Notes: a model not told the origin generated them from the letters alone. A DNA stretch of 64,000 nucleotides from Burkholderiales bacterium (GCA_017307865.1 JAFKGE010000017.1:62001-126000); one strand, 5' to 3'; positions 38,074-47,160 are shown, numbered from the stretch's first letter. Made by a program: numbers and translations.

Positions 38074-38276
38074 GGCGGCGATTCTACGGGCGCATGCCTT
38101 GACTTCGGTCAGGCGGTGCCAGCCCGTGTTTTAGAGTGCAAACTCTGAAACGATGCATTCGCACAACGCCCGTTCGCGCAAGTCGCCAAAGCGCGTTATG
38201 CTGCGGCGCAACATCGTCATGATCAAAGGTTTGAAAGCCACGCGCCGCACCCCGCGCCGAGCTGCTTCCTCCATCC

Positions 38277-38528
38277 ATGCTGCACCGCATCGACAGCCCT
38301 GATTTCGCAGATTCCGAGACGGCCCTCATCGCGGCCTGTCCCGAGGCGGCGTCCCTCATCCAGGCGCTGCGCGGCTGTCAGCACCCCCGCAGCGGCCGCC
38401 TGATGGCGCGGCTGCGCGACTGCCAGGATCCCCAGCGCATGGACGAGTTGCGCGCCGAAATCTTTCAACTGCTGGCCCTCAGTTTCGGCCGCGCCGAGGC
38501 CGAGCGCCGCCTGCTGCCGCTACAATAG
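38277..38528 (+). CDS. Small hypothetical protein
   Basis: 83 residues starting MLHRIDSPDFADSETALIAA and ending GRAEAERRLLPLQ. It is mostly helical, soluble and unlike any family I recognise. It directly precedes the SRP RNA, and its TAG stop lies inside the likely -10 (TACAATAG) of that RNA. No clear ribosome site was seen upstream. It may be a real conserved protein or a chance frame. Upstream 38074-38276 is a gap with no feature I can support. Confidence 0.45.
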   Translation: MLHRIDSPDFADSETALIAACPEAASLIQALRGCQHPRSGRLMARLRDCQDPQRMDELRAEIFQLLALSFGRAEAERRLLPLQ

Positions 38529-38530
38529 TT

Positions 38531-38630
38531 GGCGACGGGCCTTCCCGCATGGTGAAGGAGCCAACCGGGTCAGGTGGGGAACCAAGCAGCCCTCACTCTG
38601 GAGTCAGTGCCGGGGTCAAGGCTCGTCACC
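38531..38630 (+). ncRNA. ffs: Signal recognition particle RNA (4.5S)
   Basis: About 100 nt that fold into one long hairpin: the 5' strand GACGGGCCTT pairs with the 3' strand AAGGCTCGTC. The apical domain has GTCAGGTGGGGAACCAAGCA, i.e. the GGAA tetraloop and the asymmetric/symmetric loops bound by Ffh. TACAAT at 38521-38526 is a suitable -10, and TTTTC follows the 3' end. It partners Ffh in membrane targeting. Confidence 0.9.
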
Positions 38631-38646
38631 TTTTCCCACTCAAGTC

Positions 38647-38669
38647 ATCGGCGCCCCAGGGGCGCCGAT
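38647..38669. terminator. Terminator hairpin between ffs and the cbb3 cluster
   Basis: Stem ATCGGCGCC / GGCGCCGAT with loop CCAGG, followed by TTTCATTT. It lies between the rightward SRP RNA and the 3' end of the leftward cco cluster. Confidence 0.75.
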
Positions 38670-38670
38670 T

Positions 38671-38967
38671 TCATTTGAGGACGTCGGGCGGCGTCCAGTC
38701 GGGTGGCGGTTGCACCACCTCGGGGTGGTCGAAACCATTGACCTCGCGCGCCGGGCGCGCCAGCATCAGGGTGATGCCGCTGCTGAGCATCAGCATGACC
38801 CAGAAAATGAAGAAGGTGACGCTGTAGATCGTCTCGCGCGGCCAGTTCACCGTCTCGCCGAACAGGGTCAGCGACAAGGGGTCGAGCACGGCGAACACCA
38901 TCATCTCCAGCGCGGCGGCGACCATGAAGGCCGGCCAGGCAATCCACATCAAGCGTTGGCGCAGCAT
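38671..38967 (-). CDS. Small membrane protein at the end of the cbb3 cluster
   Basis: 98 residues from MLRQRLMWIAWPAFMVAAAL. Two hydrophobic helices lie at about 5-27 and 44-66 (TIYSVTFFIFWVMLMLSSGI), followed by a polar Pro-rich tail. I do not recognise a named family. It begins 19 bp after the FixH-like gene and is last in the cluster before the terminator, so a role in cbb3 oxidase assembly or function is possible by position only. Confidence 0.7.
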   Translation of the reverse strand: MLRQRLMWIAWPAFMVAAALEMMVFAVLDPLSLTLFGETVNWPRETIYSVTFFIFWVMLMLSSGITLMLARPAREVNGFDHPEVVQPPPDWTPPDVLK

Positions 38968-38986
38968 CGTGCGAATCTCCCGCGCC

Positions 38987-39259
38987 TCACGGGCGCTGAC
39001 TGCCGGGAACGCCACCGGTGGCGGCGTGATTGCGCGCCTGCATGGCCGGTGCCAGGGTGGCCGGTGTCGACGACGTGCCGGGCTGCTGCCGGGTCGCCAC
39101 GACGCGCTGGGCATCGGTGTAGACCGGGTCGGGCCGGCTGATGGCCAGATACAGGGTGAAAAAGCCGGCCACCACCACGATGGCGGGGCCGCTGACCACC
39201 AGCCACATGTGGCCGTACTTCCACCACGGGCCGCTCGCGGGTTCTTGGCTAGTTGACAT
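38987..39259 (-). CDS. FixH-like membrane protein
   Basis: 90 residues: GPWWKYGHMWLVVSGPAIVV and one membrane helix, then ISRPDPVYTDAQRVVATRQQ. The opening resembles FixH, a cbb3 oxidase assembly factor for copper or membrane insertion. The usual DYYRQG-type motif is not conserved, and the periplasmic part is shorter than in typical FixH (about 150-170 residues). It starts four bases after ccoG, so the operon context supports the call. Confidence 0.65.
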   Translation of the reverse strand: MSTSQEPASGPWWKYGHMWLVVSGPAIVVVAGFFTLYLAISRPDPVYTDAQRVVATRQQPGTSSTPATLAPAMQARNHAATGGVPGSQRP

Positions 39260-39263
39260 CGGC

Positions 39264-40685
39264 TTACCTTGGAACGATGAAGACGGATTTTTCGCGCACC
39301 TCGCCCACGCCGGGCGAATCGACGCGGAAGTGGATCTCGTGCGATCCCGGCTTGGCGCCATCATAGGGCAGGCGCAGTTGCACCGGCACCCACATCGACT
39401 GCGCGCCGTCGATGGTGACGCTGGGCTCGCTCACCAGCGTCAGGCCCGGCAGACCGTCGACCGCCAGGCTGAAGGTGCGCGGCTGCTCGGTCGCGTTCAT
39501 GACCTGCACGCGGTAGATGTTCTCGATCTGGCCGCCTTCGACGATGCGCGCCAGCGTGGCGCGGTCGCGCACGATGTCGACCTTGAAGGGCGTGCGCAGC
39601 CACAGGCTGGCGGCCAGGGCGACGATCAGGGCGGCCAGCGCCGCGCTGTAGATCAGCACGCGCGGGCGCAGCACCCGGCGCCAGATTTCGCGCTTGCCCC
39701 AGCCCTGCGCCAGCGCCCGCTCGGTCGAGTAGCGGATCAGCCCGCGCGGGTAGCCCACCTTGTCCATCACCTCGTCGCAGGCGTCGATGCAGGCGGCGCA
39801 GCTGATGCACTCGTACTGCAGGCCGTCGCGGATGTCGATGCCGGTGGGACACACCTGCACGCACATCGTGCAGTCGATGCAGTCGCCCAGGCCCAGCGCC
39901 TTCGGGTCGGCCTTCTTGGAGCGGCCGCCGCGCGGCTCGCCGCGCGCCGCGTCGTAGGTAACGATCAGCGTGTCCTTGTCGAACATGGCGCTCTGAAAGC
40001 GCGCATACGGGCACATGTACTTGCACACCTGCTCGCGCATGAAGCCGGCATTGCCCCAGGTGGCAAAGCCGTAGAAGAATATCCAGAACGTCTCCCACGG
40101 CCCCAGCGACCACGTGGCGATGTGGCCCACCAGTTCGCGGATGGGCGTGAAGTAGCCGACGAAGCTCAGCCCCGTCCACAGGCCGATGGCGATCCACACC
40201 CCGTGCTTGCCGGCCTTGCGCCACAGCTTGTTGGGCGACATGGGCCCCGCATCCAGCCGCAGGCGCGCCTGGCGGTCGCCCTCGAACTGCTTTTCCACCC
40301 ACAAGTAGATCTCGGTGTAGACCGTCTGCGGGCAGGCGTAGCCGCACCACTGGCGCCCCGCCACCGCCGTGAACAGGAACAGCAGCAGCGCCGAGATGAT
40401 CAGGATGCCCGTCAGGTAGATGACGTCCTGCGGGTACAGCACCAGCCCGAAGATGTAAAAGCGCCGCGCCTCCAGATCGAACAGCATGGCCTGGCGCCCG
40501 CCCCACTGCACCCAGGGCATGCCATAGAAGAACAGCTGCGTGGCAAAGACGAAGAACCAGCGCCAGCGCGTGAACAGGCCGCTGATGCTGCGCGGATAAA
40601 CCTTCTTCTGCGCCTCGTAGAGCCAGACCGTCGCCCCCTCGTCCGGGGATGTCGCTGCCGCCGCCGCTTGCTTGGATGGTTTCAT
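39264..40685 (-). CDS. ccoG: Cytochrome c oxidase accessory protein CcoG (FixG/RdxA)
   Basis: 473 residues. Several membrane helices lie in the N-terminal half, with WCGYACPQTVYTEIYLWVEK and CKYMCPYARFQSAMF. Two 4Fe-4S sites are seen in DCIDCTMCVQVCPTGIDIRD and CISCAACIDACDEVM. An IG-like C-terminal domain starts near residue 355. It is a membrane iron-sulfur protein involved in copper reduction and assembly of the cbb3 oxidase. The ATG at 40685 is chosen since MKPSK starts the conserved part. It follows ccoP by 62 bp. Confidence 0.93.
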   Translation of the reverse strand: MKPSKQAAAAATSPDEGATVWLYEAQKKVYPRSISGLFTRWRWFFVFATQLFFYGMPWVQWGGRQAMLFDLEARRFYIFGLVLYPQDVIYLTGILIISALLLFLFTAVAGRQWCGYACPQTVYTEIYLWVEKQFEGDRQARLRLDAGPMSPNKLWRKAGKHGVWIAIGLWTGLSFVGYFTPIRELVGHIATWSLGPWETFWIFFYGFATWGNAGFMREQVCKYMCPYARFQSAMFDKDTLIVTYDAARGEPRGGRSKKADPKALGLGDCIDCTMCVQVCPTGIDIRDGLQYECISCAACIDACDEVMDKVGYPRGLIRYSTERALAQGWGKREIWRRVLRPRVLIYSAALAALIVALAASLWLRTPFKVDIVRDRATLARIVEGGQIENIYRVQVMNATEQPRTFSLAVDGLPGLTLVSEPSVTIDGAQSMWVPVQLRLPYDGAKPGSHEIHFRVDSPGVGEVREKSVFIVPR

Positions 40686-40747
40686 GTCAAACGCTTCGAG
40701 CGTGCGCACCCGGCGGCGCGCACGCTCCAGTCAGAGCCGGATCTCGC

Positions 40748-41671
40748 CTATTTCGCCACCTCGGCCGGCATGCCGCCACCCTTGCCCCAGACGTAGGCCG
40801 CCAGCAGCTTCAGCTGCTCGGGGCTGAACTTGCTGTCCCAGGCGGGCATCACGCCGGTGCGGCCGTTGGTGATCATGCTGACGATGTGCGACTCGACGCC
40901 CGGACCGTGGGTGAAGATGCCCGTGGTCAGATTGGGCGCGCCCAGCGCCGGATTGCCCTTGCCGTCGATGCCATGGCAGGCGGCGCAGGCCACGAACTTG
41001 GCGCGCCCCAGGTTGGCACGCACCGAATCGTGCGGCGCGCCCGACAGGCTGAGCACGTAGTTGGCGACATTGCGCACGTCCTCGGGCGTGCCCACGGCGG
41101 CGGCCATCGGCGGCATGACGCCGGTGCGGCCCTTGGCGATGGTTTCCTCGATCTGCGCCGGCGTGCCGCCCCAGTTCCACTGGCGGTCGGTCAGGTTGGG
41201 AAAGCCCTTGCCGCCGCGCGCGTCCGAGCCGTGGCACTGGGCGCAGTTGTTCATGAACAGGCGGTCGCCGATGGCCATGGCCTGGTGGTCCTTGGACAGC
41301 TCCTCCACGCTCTTGCCGGCAAAGGCGGCGTAGATGGGAGCCACCTGCTCCTTGCCCTTGGCCAGTTCCTGGTCGAGCTGGCCGATCTGCGTCCATTTGA
41401 GCGAGCCCTGGTAGGAGCCCAGGCCCGGATACAGGTACAGGTAGGCGAAGCCGAACACGCAGGTGATGATGAACAGGCCCACCCACCAGCGCGGCAGCGG
41501 GTTGTTCATCTCGCGCAGGTCCTCGTCCCACACGTGGCCGGTGGTGTTGTCCTGCAGGGTCATGGCCTTGGTCTTGCCGCTGAACCACAGCAGCAGCAGG
41601 CAGGCGATGATGCCGCCCAGTGTGATGACGGTGACATACACCGACCAGAAGTTGCTTGTGAAGTCGCTCAT
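40748..41671 (-). CDS. ccoP: cbb3-type cytochrome oxidase subunit III (dihaem cytochrome c)
   Basis: 307 residues from MSDFTSNFWSVYVTVITLGG. Two N-terminal membrane helices are followed by two cytochrome c domains with haem motifs CAQCHG and CAACHG, and distal Met ligands in TGVMPPMA and TGVMPAWD. It carries electrons to CcoO and the catalytic subunit. It lies 17 bp after ccoQ and belongs to the ccoNOQP operon. Confidence 0.95.
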   Translation of the reverse strand: MSDFTSNFWSVYVTVITLGGIIACLLLLWFSGKTKAMTLQDNTTGHVWDEDLREMNNPLPRWWVGLFIITCVFGFAYLYLYPGLGSYQGSLKWTQIGQLDQELAKGKEQVAPIYAAFAGKSVEELSKDHQAMAIGDRLFMNNCAQCHGSDARGGKGFPNLTDRQWNWGGTPAQIEETIAKGRTGVMPPMAAAVGTPEDVRNVANYVLSLSGAPHDSVRANLGRAKFVACAACHGIDGKGNPALGAPNLTTGIFTHGPGVESHIVSMITNGRTGVMPAWDSKFSPEQLKLLAAYVWGKGGGMPAEVAK

Positions 41672-41688
41672 GTCGTGTGTCCCGGGGT

Positions 41689-41826
41689 TCAGTCCTGCTC
41701 GAACGGCAGGCGAGCGGCTTCTTCGAAGCGGGCGCGGTTGCGGCCCGACCAGGCCCACACCACGATGCCCACGAAAACAATGAACGTCACCACGGTGATG
41801 ACGCCGCGCAGCAGATTGATGTCCAT
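41689..41826 (-). CDS. ccoQ: cbb3-type oxidase subunit IV
   Basis: 45 residues: MDINLLRGVITVVTFIVFVG with one membrane helix, then WAWSGRNRARFEEAARLPF, the typical CcoQ ending. It stabilises the complex. Position between ccoO and ccoP confirms it. Confidence 0.92.
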   Translation of the reverse strand: MDINLLRGVITVVTFIVFVGIVVWAWSGRNRARFEEAARLPFEQD

Positions 41827-41843
41827 GCGAATGCCCTCCGTGC

Positions 41844-42461
41844 TTACTTGCGATGAATGCCCAGCACCTGCAGGTAGGCGACCAGGGCGTCCAGCTCGTT
41901 CTTGCCCTTGACGTCCTCGGGCGCCTTGGCGATCTCCTCGTCGGTGTAGGGAGCGCCCAGGGTGCGCAGGCCGCGCATGTGGGCCTGGATGCTGCCGGCG
42001 TCGGCGGCGGTACGCTCCAGCCACGGGTAGGCCGGCATGTTGGACTCGGGCACCACGTCGCGCGGGTTGTTCAGGTGCGCGCGGTGCCAGTCGTCGCTGT
42101 AGCGCCCGCCCACGCGCGCCAGGTCGGGCCCAGTGCGCTTGCTGCCCCACAGGTGCGGGTGGTCGTAGACGAATTCACCCGCCACCGAATACGGCCCATA
42201 GCGCAGCAATTCGGCGCGGAAGGGGCGGATCATCTGCGAGTGGCAGTTGTTGCAACCCTCGCGGATATAGACGTCGCGCCCCACCACCTGCAGCGCGGTG
42301 TAGGGCTTCAGGCCCTCGATCGGCTGGGTGGTGGACTTCTGGAAGAACAGCGGCACGATCTCGACCAGGCCACCGAAGGAGACCACGATCAGGATCAGCA
42401 CGATCATCAGGAAGTTGCTGGTCTCGATGCGTGCGTGACCGGTGATTTTTTCTTGCGCCAT
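41844..42461 (-). CDS. ccoO: cbb3-type cytochrome oxidase subunit II (monohaem cytochrome c)
   Basis: 205 residues. One membrane helix lies at about 18-40, then [20 protein letters not shown] with the haem-binding [25 protein letters not shown], and the Met ligand in [11 protein letters not shown]. It receives electrons from CcoP for the CcoN active site. It starts 22 bp after ccoN. Confidence 0.96.
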   Translation of the reverse strand: MAQEKITGHARIETSNFLMIVLILIVVSFGGLVEIVPLFFQKSTTQPIEGLKPYTALQVVGRDVYIREGCNNCHSQMIRPFRAELLRYGPYSVAGEFVYDHPHLWGSKRTGPDLARVGGRYSDDWHRAHLNNPRDVVPESNMPAYPWLERTAADAGSIQAHMRGLRTLGAPYTDEEIAKAPEDVKGKNELDALVAYLQVLGIHRK

Positions 42462-42483
42462 GATGCATGGGTCCTTTCTGGCT

Positions 42484-43920
42484 TCAGGCGTGCGCCACGG
42501 CGGCGGGAATGGACACCGGCACCACGCGGCCGGCCGCGGCGGTCTTGGCGGTGTTCCACAGCATCAGCACCATGCCGCTCAGGTACAGCAGGCCACCCAG
42601 CAGACGGATCACGTAGAACGGGAAGGTCGCCTTGACCGACTCGACGAAGGTGTAGGTCAGCGTGCCGTCGGCGTTGACCGCGCGCCACATCAGGCCCTGC
42701 ATCACGCCGGCGATCCACATGGCGGCGATGTACAGCACGATGCCGATGGTGGCGATCCAGAAGTGCGCCTCGATCGCCTTCACGCTGTACATCTGCTTGC
42801 GGCCGTACAGGCGCGGGATCATGTAGTAGAGCGAACCCATGGTGATCAGGCCCACCCAGCCCAGCGCGCCGGCGTGCACGTGGCCGATGGTCCAGTCGGT
42901 GTAGTGGCTGAGCGCGTTGACGGTCTTGATCGACATCATCGGCCCCTCGAAGGTGGACATGCCGTAGAACGACAGCGAGACGATCAGAAAGCGCAGGATC
43001 GGGTCGTCGCGCAGCTTGTGCCAGGCGCCCGACAGCGTCATGATTCCGTTGAGCATGCCGCCCCAACTGGGCGCCAGCAGGATCAGCGAAAACACCATGC
43101 CCACCGACTGCGCCCAGTCGGGCAGCGCGGTGTAGTGCAGGTGGTGCGGGCCGGCCCACATGTAGGTGAAGATCAGCGCCCAGAAGTGCACGATCGACAG
43201 GCGATAGCTGTACACCGGGCGCTCGGCCTGCTTGGGGATGTAGTAGTACATCATGCCCAGAAAGCCCGCCGTCAAAAAGAAGCCCACGGCGTTGTGCCCA
43301 TACCACCACTGCACCATGGCGTCCTGCACCCCGGCGTAGGCCGAGTAGGACTTGAACAGGCCCACCGGCAGCTCGGCGCTGTTGACGATGTGCAGCAGCG
43401 CAATGGCCAGGATGAAGCCGCCGTAGAACCAGTTGGCGACGTAGATGTGCCTGACCTTGCGTGTGCCGATGGTGCCGAAGAAGACGATGGCGTAGGCCAC
43501 CCACACCAGGGTGATCAGCACGTCGATGGGCCACTCCAGCTCGGCGTATTCCTTGCTGCTGGTGTAGCCCATGGGCAGCGTGATGACCGCCCCCACGATG
43601 ACCGCCTGCCAGCCCCAGAAGACGAACGACGCCAGCTTGTCGCTGAACAGGCGCACCTGGCAGGTGCGCTGCACCACGTAGAACGAGGTGGCGATGAGGC
43701 CCGTGCCGCCAAAGGCGAAGATCACCGCGTTGGTGTGCAGCGGCCGCAGGCGCCCGTAGCTGAGCCACGGAATGCCGAACGTGAGATCGGGCCAGGCCAG
43801 CTGGGCGGCGATGATCACGCCCACCAGCATGCCCACCACCCCCCAGACCACCGTCATGATGGCCAGTTGGCGCACCACCTTGTCGTTGTAGACCGTCGCT
43901 TTAGCGTTGGCAAATGTCAT
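42484..43920 (-). CDS. ccoN: cbb3-type cytochrome c oxidase catalytic subunit I
   Basis: 478 residues with about 12 membrane helices. Haem and CuB ligands fall in [44 protein letters not shown] and [18 protein letters not shown]; the His-Tyr cofactor region is near [15 protein letters not shown]. It reduces O2 to water with high affinity and pumps protons. An FNR-type box lies 59 bp upstream, with GATACT at the expected -10 and AGGAACG as ribosome site, so it is probably induced under low oxygen. Confidence 0.97.
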   Translation of the reverse strand: MTFANAKATVYNDKVVRQLAIMTVVWGVVGMLVGVIIAAQLAWPDLTFGIPWLSYGRLRPLHTNAVIFAFGGTGLIATSFYVVQRTCQVRLFSDKLASFVFWGWQAVIVGAVITLPMGYTSSKEYAELEWPIDVLITLVWVAYAIVFFGTIGTRKVRHIYVANWFYGGFILAIALLHIVNSAELPVGLFKSYSAYAGVQDAMVQWWYGHNAVGFFLTAGFLGMMYYYIPKQAERPVYSYRLSIVHFWALIFTYMWAGPHHLHYTALPDWAQSVGMVFSLILLAPSWGGMLNGIMTLSGAWHKLRDDPILRFLIVSLSFYGMSTFEGPMMSIKTVNALSHYTDWTIGHVHAGALGWVGLITMGSLYYMIPRLYGRKQMYSVKAIEAHFWIATIGIVLYIAAMWIAGVMQGLMWRAVNADGTLTYTFVESVKATFPFYVIRLLGGLLYLSGMVLMLWNTAKTAAAGRVVPVSIPAAVAHA

Positions 43921-43978
43921 GTCAATCGTTCCTGCTTAACAACCGCGCAGCAGTATCCTCGATCGCGTCATGGGCACG

Positions 43979-43992
43979 TTGACGTGCGTCAA
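43979..43992. promoter_or_regulatory. FNR/ANR-type box upstream of ccoN
   Basis: TTGACGTGCGTCAA is a perfect dyad (TTGAC-N4-GTCAA) close to the FNR consensus TTGAT-N4-ATCAA. If centred at -41.5, transcription would start near 43944, with GATACT (43952-43957) placed as the -10. It overlaps the ccoS stop codon. Confidence 0.8.
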
Positions 43993-44126
43993 TCGTCCTC
44001 GAGAATGCGCTGCCCCTCACGTTCCACATCCTCGAACTGGCCCCGGTAAATGGCCCAGCCGAGCGCCCCCAAAACAAAAAACACCAGCACCACCGACAGC
44101 GGGATGAGCACGTACAGCACGTCCAT
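43989..44126 (-). CDS. ccoS: cbb3-type oxidase assembly protein CcoS
   Basis: 45 residues: MDVLYVLIPLSVVLVFFVLG with one helix and GWAIYRGQFEDVEREGQRIL, the CcoS signature. It is needed for cofactor insertion into the oxidase. ATG overlaps the ccoI stop (ATGA), and its own stop lies within the FNR-type box for ccoN. Confidence 0.92.
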   Translation of the reverse strand: MDVLYVLIPLSVVLVFFVLGALGWAIYRGQFEDVEREGQRILEDD

Positions 44127-46444
44127 CAGGCCCACTCCCCATCCATGCCGCGCGACAACCGCAGCGCGTTCAGCACCACCACCAGCGAGCTGGTGGCCAT
44201 GCCCAGGCCCGCGGCCCAGGCCGGCATCCACCCCGCCATGGCCATGGGCACGGCGGCCGCGTTGTAAACCATGGCCCAAGTCAAATTCTGCTTGACGACG
44301 GCCACCGTGCGCAATGCCTGCCGGCGCGCCGCCGGCACCGCCCGCAGGCGCTCGCCCAGCACCACGAAGTCCGACTGCGCCTGGGCCAGCGGCACCGCGC
44401 GGCCGAAGGCGAACGACACCTGGGCCGCCGCCAGCACCGGGCCATCGTTCAAGCCGTCGCCCACCATGGCGGTGCGCGCGCCCTGCCCCTGCAGCGCCCG
44501 CAGGTGCTCCAGCTTGTCGGCCGGCGAGCAGCCGCCCAGGGCCGCGTCGACGCCGAGCTGCCCGCCCACCTGCGCCGCCGTGCGCGCGTCGTCGCCCGAC
44601 ACCAGCTGCACCCGCAGGCCTTGCTGGTGCAGGGCCGCCACGGCCGCCGGGGCGTCGGCGCGAATGTCTTCCAGAAAGAAAAAGCTGGCCAGCCAGCCCT
44701 GCCCGTCGCTCAAATGGCTCACCGGCCCGGCCGCCGCCACGGCGGGCACGCCGCAAAAGGCGTGCGAGCCCAGCCGCAGGCTCCGCAGTTGCCCGCCCCA
44801 GGCCATCTCGCCCGCCACGCCCTGCCCGACCACCTCGTGCACCTGCGAGGCGTCGAGGGGCGCCACATCGCCCGCGGCCGCCACCACCGCACGCGACACC
44901 GGGTGCAGGCTGTGGCGCGCCAGCGCGGCGGCCAGGGCCAGCGCGTCGGCCTGCGCCACGCCCTCGCGCAGCAGCACGCGCTGCAGCACGAAGGCGTCGC
45001 GCGTCAGGGTGCCGGTCTTGTCGAACACCACCGTGTCCACCCCGGCCAGCGCCTCGACGGCCTGCAGGCGCCGCACCAAAATGCCGCGCCGCGCCAGCGC
45101 CCCGGCGCTGGCCAGCATGGCCGCCGGCGTGGCCAGCGACAGCGCGCAGGGGCAGGTCACCACCAGGATGGCCACCGCCACCATCAGCGCCTGTCCCGGG
45201 TCCCGCGGCCACCACCAAAGGCAGGCCAGGCCCGCCGCCGCCAGCACGAACAGCAGAAAGGGCGTGGCCAGGCGGTCGGCCAGCTGCGCGATGCGCGGCT
45301 TGCTGATGGCGGCCTGCTCCATCAGCGCCACCACCTGGGCGTAGCGCGTGCCCGCGCCCACCTGGCTCACGCGCAGCTCCACCGGCTGGCTCAGGTTGTG
45401 GCTGCCGGCAATCACCGTCTCGCCGCGACTGCGCGCCACCGGGCGCGACTCACCCGTCAGCAAGGCCTCGTCGACCGTGGTCTGGCCGCTCAGGATCGTG
45501 CCGTCGGCCACAAAGCCCTCGCCCGGCAGCACACGCAGCACGTCGCCCACGCGCACGCGGCGCGCCGACACGCGCTGCCAGGCGCCGCCCGCATCGCGGC
45601 GCTGCACGCTGTCGGGCAGGCGGTGCATCAGCGCCTCCAGCGCGCCAACGGCGCGGTCGCGCAGGCGCAGCTCCAGCCAGCGCCCGGCCAGCAGGAAGAA
45701 CACGAACATGGTGAACGAGTCGAAATACACCTCGTGGCCGAACGGCCCCGCGGGCTCGAAGGTGCCCAGGCTGCTGACGGCAAAGGTGATGAGCATGCCC
45801 AGCGCCACCGGCAGGTCCATGCTGACTCGGCGCGCGCGCGCATCGCGCCAGGCGCCGCTCAGGAAAGGCTGGCACGAAAACAGCAGCACCGGCAGCGACA
45901 GCACCCACTGGGCCCAGCGCAGCAGGTGGATCAGGTCGGGCTCGATCTCGCCCGGCGCGGTGAAGTACGACGGGGCGGCGTACATCATCACCTGCATCAT
46001 GCACAGGCCGGCCACGCCCAGGCGCCACAGCATGCGGCGCGTGTCGGCCTGGCGCTGCACGGCCGCCTGCAGGTCGTGCACCGGCACGGCGCGGTAGCCG
46101 CTGCCCTGCAGGGCCGCCAGCCAGCGCGAGGGCCGCGTGGCCCGCTCGTCCCACAACACCCGGGCGCGCTGGGCCGCGGCGCTGACCTGCACCTCGCGCA
46201 CGCCCGGCACCGCGCCGATCAGGCGCTCGATGGTGCCGGCGCAGGCCGCGCAGTGCATGCCTTCCACCGCCACCGACGATTCCCAGCAGCCCTCGGGGGC
46301 CGCCGCCGCGCCGGCCTCGGCCACCCGGCGACTGAAGGCCAGCCACTCGTCGCGCTCGTCCAGCAGCGACAGCCCGGCCGGGGGGGCGTCGCCTCCCTGG
46401 GGTGCTGCCATCGCGGCTGCGTGAAGAGTCCCTTCTGCCAGCAT
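44126..46444 (-). CDS. ccoI: Copper-translocating P-type ATPase for cbb3 assembly
   Basis: About 772 residues. Its heavy-metal-associated domain carries GMHCAACAGTIERL near residue 62 and is preceded by a leader of about 50 residues. Membrane helices, ILSGQTTVDEALLTGESRPV, the ion-binding VTCPCALSLATPAA, phosphorylation site VFDKTGTLT and MVGDGLNDGPVLAAA follow. It exports or supplies copper for the CcoN binuclear centre. Two starts are possible: ATG 46444 and ATG 46411. The placement of the FNR-type box, giving a transcript start near 46446, favours 46411 or a leaderless 46444. Confidence 0.93.
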   Translation of the reverse strand: MLAEGTLHAAAMAAPQGGDAPPAGLSLLDERDEWLAFSRRVAEAGAAAAPEGCWESSVAVEGMHCAACAGTIERLIGAVPGVREVQVSAAAQRARVLWDERATRPSRWLAALQGSGYRAVPVHDLQAAVQRQADTRRMLWRLGVAGLCMMQVMMYAAPSYFTAPGEIEPDLIHLLRWAQWVLSLPVLLFSCQPFLSGAWRDARARRVSMDLPVALGMLITFAVSSLGTFEPAGPFGHEVYFDSFTMFVFFLLAGRWLELRLRDRAVGALEALMHRLPDSVQRRDAGGAWQRVSARRVRVGDVLRVLPGEGFVADGTILSGQTTVDEALLTGESRPVARSRGETVIAGSHNLSQPVELRVSQVGAGTRYAQVVALMEQAAISKPRIAQLADRLATPFLLFVLAAAGLACLWWWPRDPGQALMVAVAILVVTCPCALSLATPAAMLASAGALARRGILVRRLQAVEALAGVDTVVFDKTGTLTRDAFVLQRVLLREGVAQADALALAAALARHSLHPVSRAVVAAAGDVAPLDASQVHEVVGQGVAGEMAWGGQLRSLRLGSHAFCGVPAVAAAGPVSHLSDGQGWLASFFFLEDIRADAPAAVAALHQQGLRVQLVSGDDARTAAQVGGQLGVDAALGGCSPADKLEHLRALQGQGARTAMVGDGLNDGPVLAAAQVSFAFGRAVPLAQAQSDFVVLGERLRAVPAARRQALRTVAVVKQNLTWAMVYNAAAVPMAMAGWMPAWAAGLGMATSSLVVVLNALRLSRGMDGEWA

Positions 46445-46480
46445 GGACGGCAACCATAACCGAACCGCGGACGCCTTCGC

Positions 46481-46494
46481 TTGACGCAGGTCAA
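46481..46494. promoter_or_regulatory. FNR/ANR-type box between ccoI and the universal stress gene
   Basis: TTGACGCAGGTCAA, a perfect TTGAC-N4-GTCAA dyad. At -41.5 spacing the leftward -10 would be 46453-46458, which reads TATGGT on the minus strand. It could also serve the rightward stress gene, where no -10 is clear. Confidence 0.78.
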
Positions 46495-46639
46495 TATGGC
46501 GCCGCCGTGGGTGGGCGAACATGGCGGCGAACGCACCCCGCGCCTGCACCGGCGCCGCGAATGCGGTATGGTTTTGACGCCGGCACGCGCTGCGGCGCAC
46601 GCGTGGAGGGGCGCATCGTCACACACAAGGAGAAAGATC

Positions 46640-47083
46640 ATGTATCAGCGCATTCTGGTTGCCACCGACGGGTCGGAGCTGTCCAACAAGGCCGTCGATC
46701 ACGCCGTGCGGCTGGCGGCCACCTGCGGCGCCGAGTTGCTGGCGGCCACCGTCATCCCGGTCTATCCGCGCGGCTATTACGACGGCTCGCTGGCGCTGCA
46801 CGAGGACGAGATCGCGCGCATCAAGCAAAGCTGGGCCGACATCGGGCGCAAGCACCTGGACGTGGTGCGTGACGCCGCCGCGGCGCACAAGGTCAAGGTG
46901 ACCGAGGTGATGGCCGAGTCGGACTTGGTGTCGGACGCGCTGCTGGAGCTGGCCGCCAAGCACAAGGCCGACCTGATCGTGATGGCCTCGCACGGCCGCC
47001 GCGGCATGTCGCGCCTGCTGCTGGGCAGCGAGACCCAGCATGTGGTGACGCACGCGAAAATCCCGGTGCTGGTGCTGCACTGA
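46640..47083 (+). CDS. Universal stress protein (UspA family)
   Basis: 147 residues starting MYQRILVATDGSELSNKAVD, ending ASHGRRGMSRLLLGSETQHV and KIPVLVLH. The G-x2-G-x9-G-S ATP-binding motif is present (GRRGMSRLLLGS). Such proteins help survival under starvation or oxygen limitation. AAGGAGAAAGATC precedes the ATG. An FNR-type box lies about 150 bp upstream in the gap shared with ccoI. Repeat copy 6 begins 22 bases after its stop. Confidence 0.93.
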   Translation: MYQRILVATDGSELSNKAVDHAVRLAATCGAELLAATVIPVYPRGYYDGSLALHEDEIARIKQSWADIGRKHLDVVRDAAAAHKVKVTEVMAESDLVSDALLELAAKHKADLIVMASHGRRGMSRLLLGSETQHVVTHAKIPVLVLH

Positions 47084-47104
47084 TCACGCGCCGCCACCAG
47101 AAAA

Positions 47105-47160
47105 TACTATCGTTTTGATAGCTGTCGGCGCTTGTTCATCAAGCGCCATCGCCCATTTTC
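47105..47160 (+). repeat. Dispersed ~55-bp repeat, copy 6
   Basis: TACTATCG, TTTTGATAGCTG, GGCGCTTGTTCATCAAGCGC, CATCGCCCATTTTC. Contains a 7-bp hairpin GGCGCTT/AAGCGCC. The last two bases are part of the stop codon of the LapA-like gene. Confidence 0.85.
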
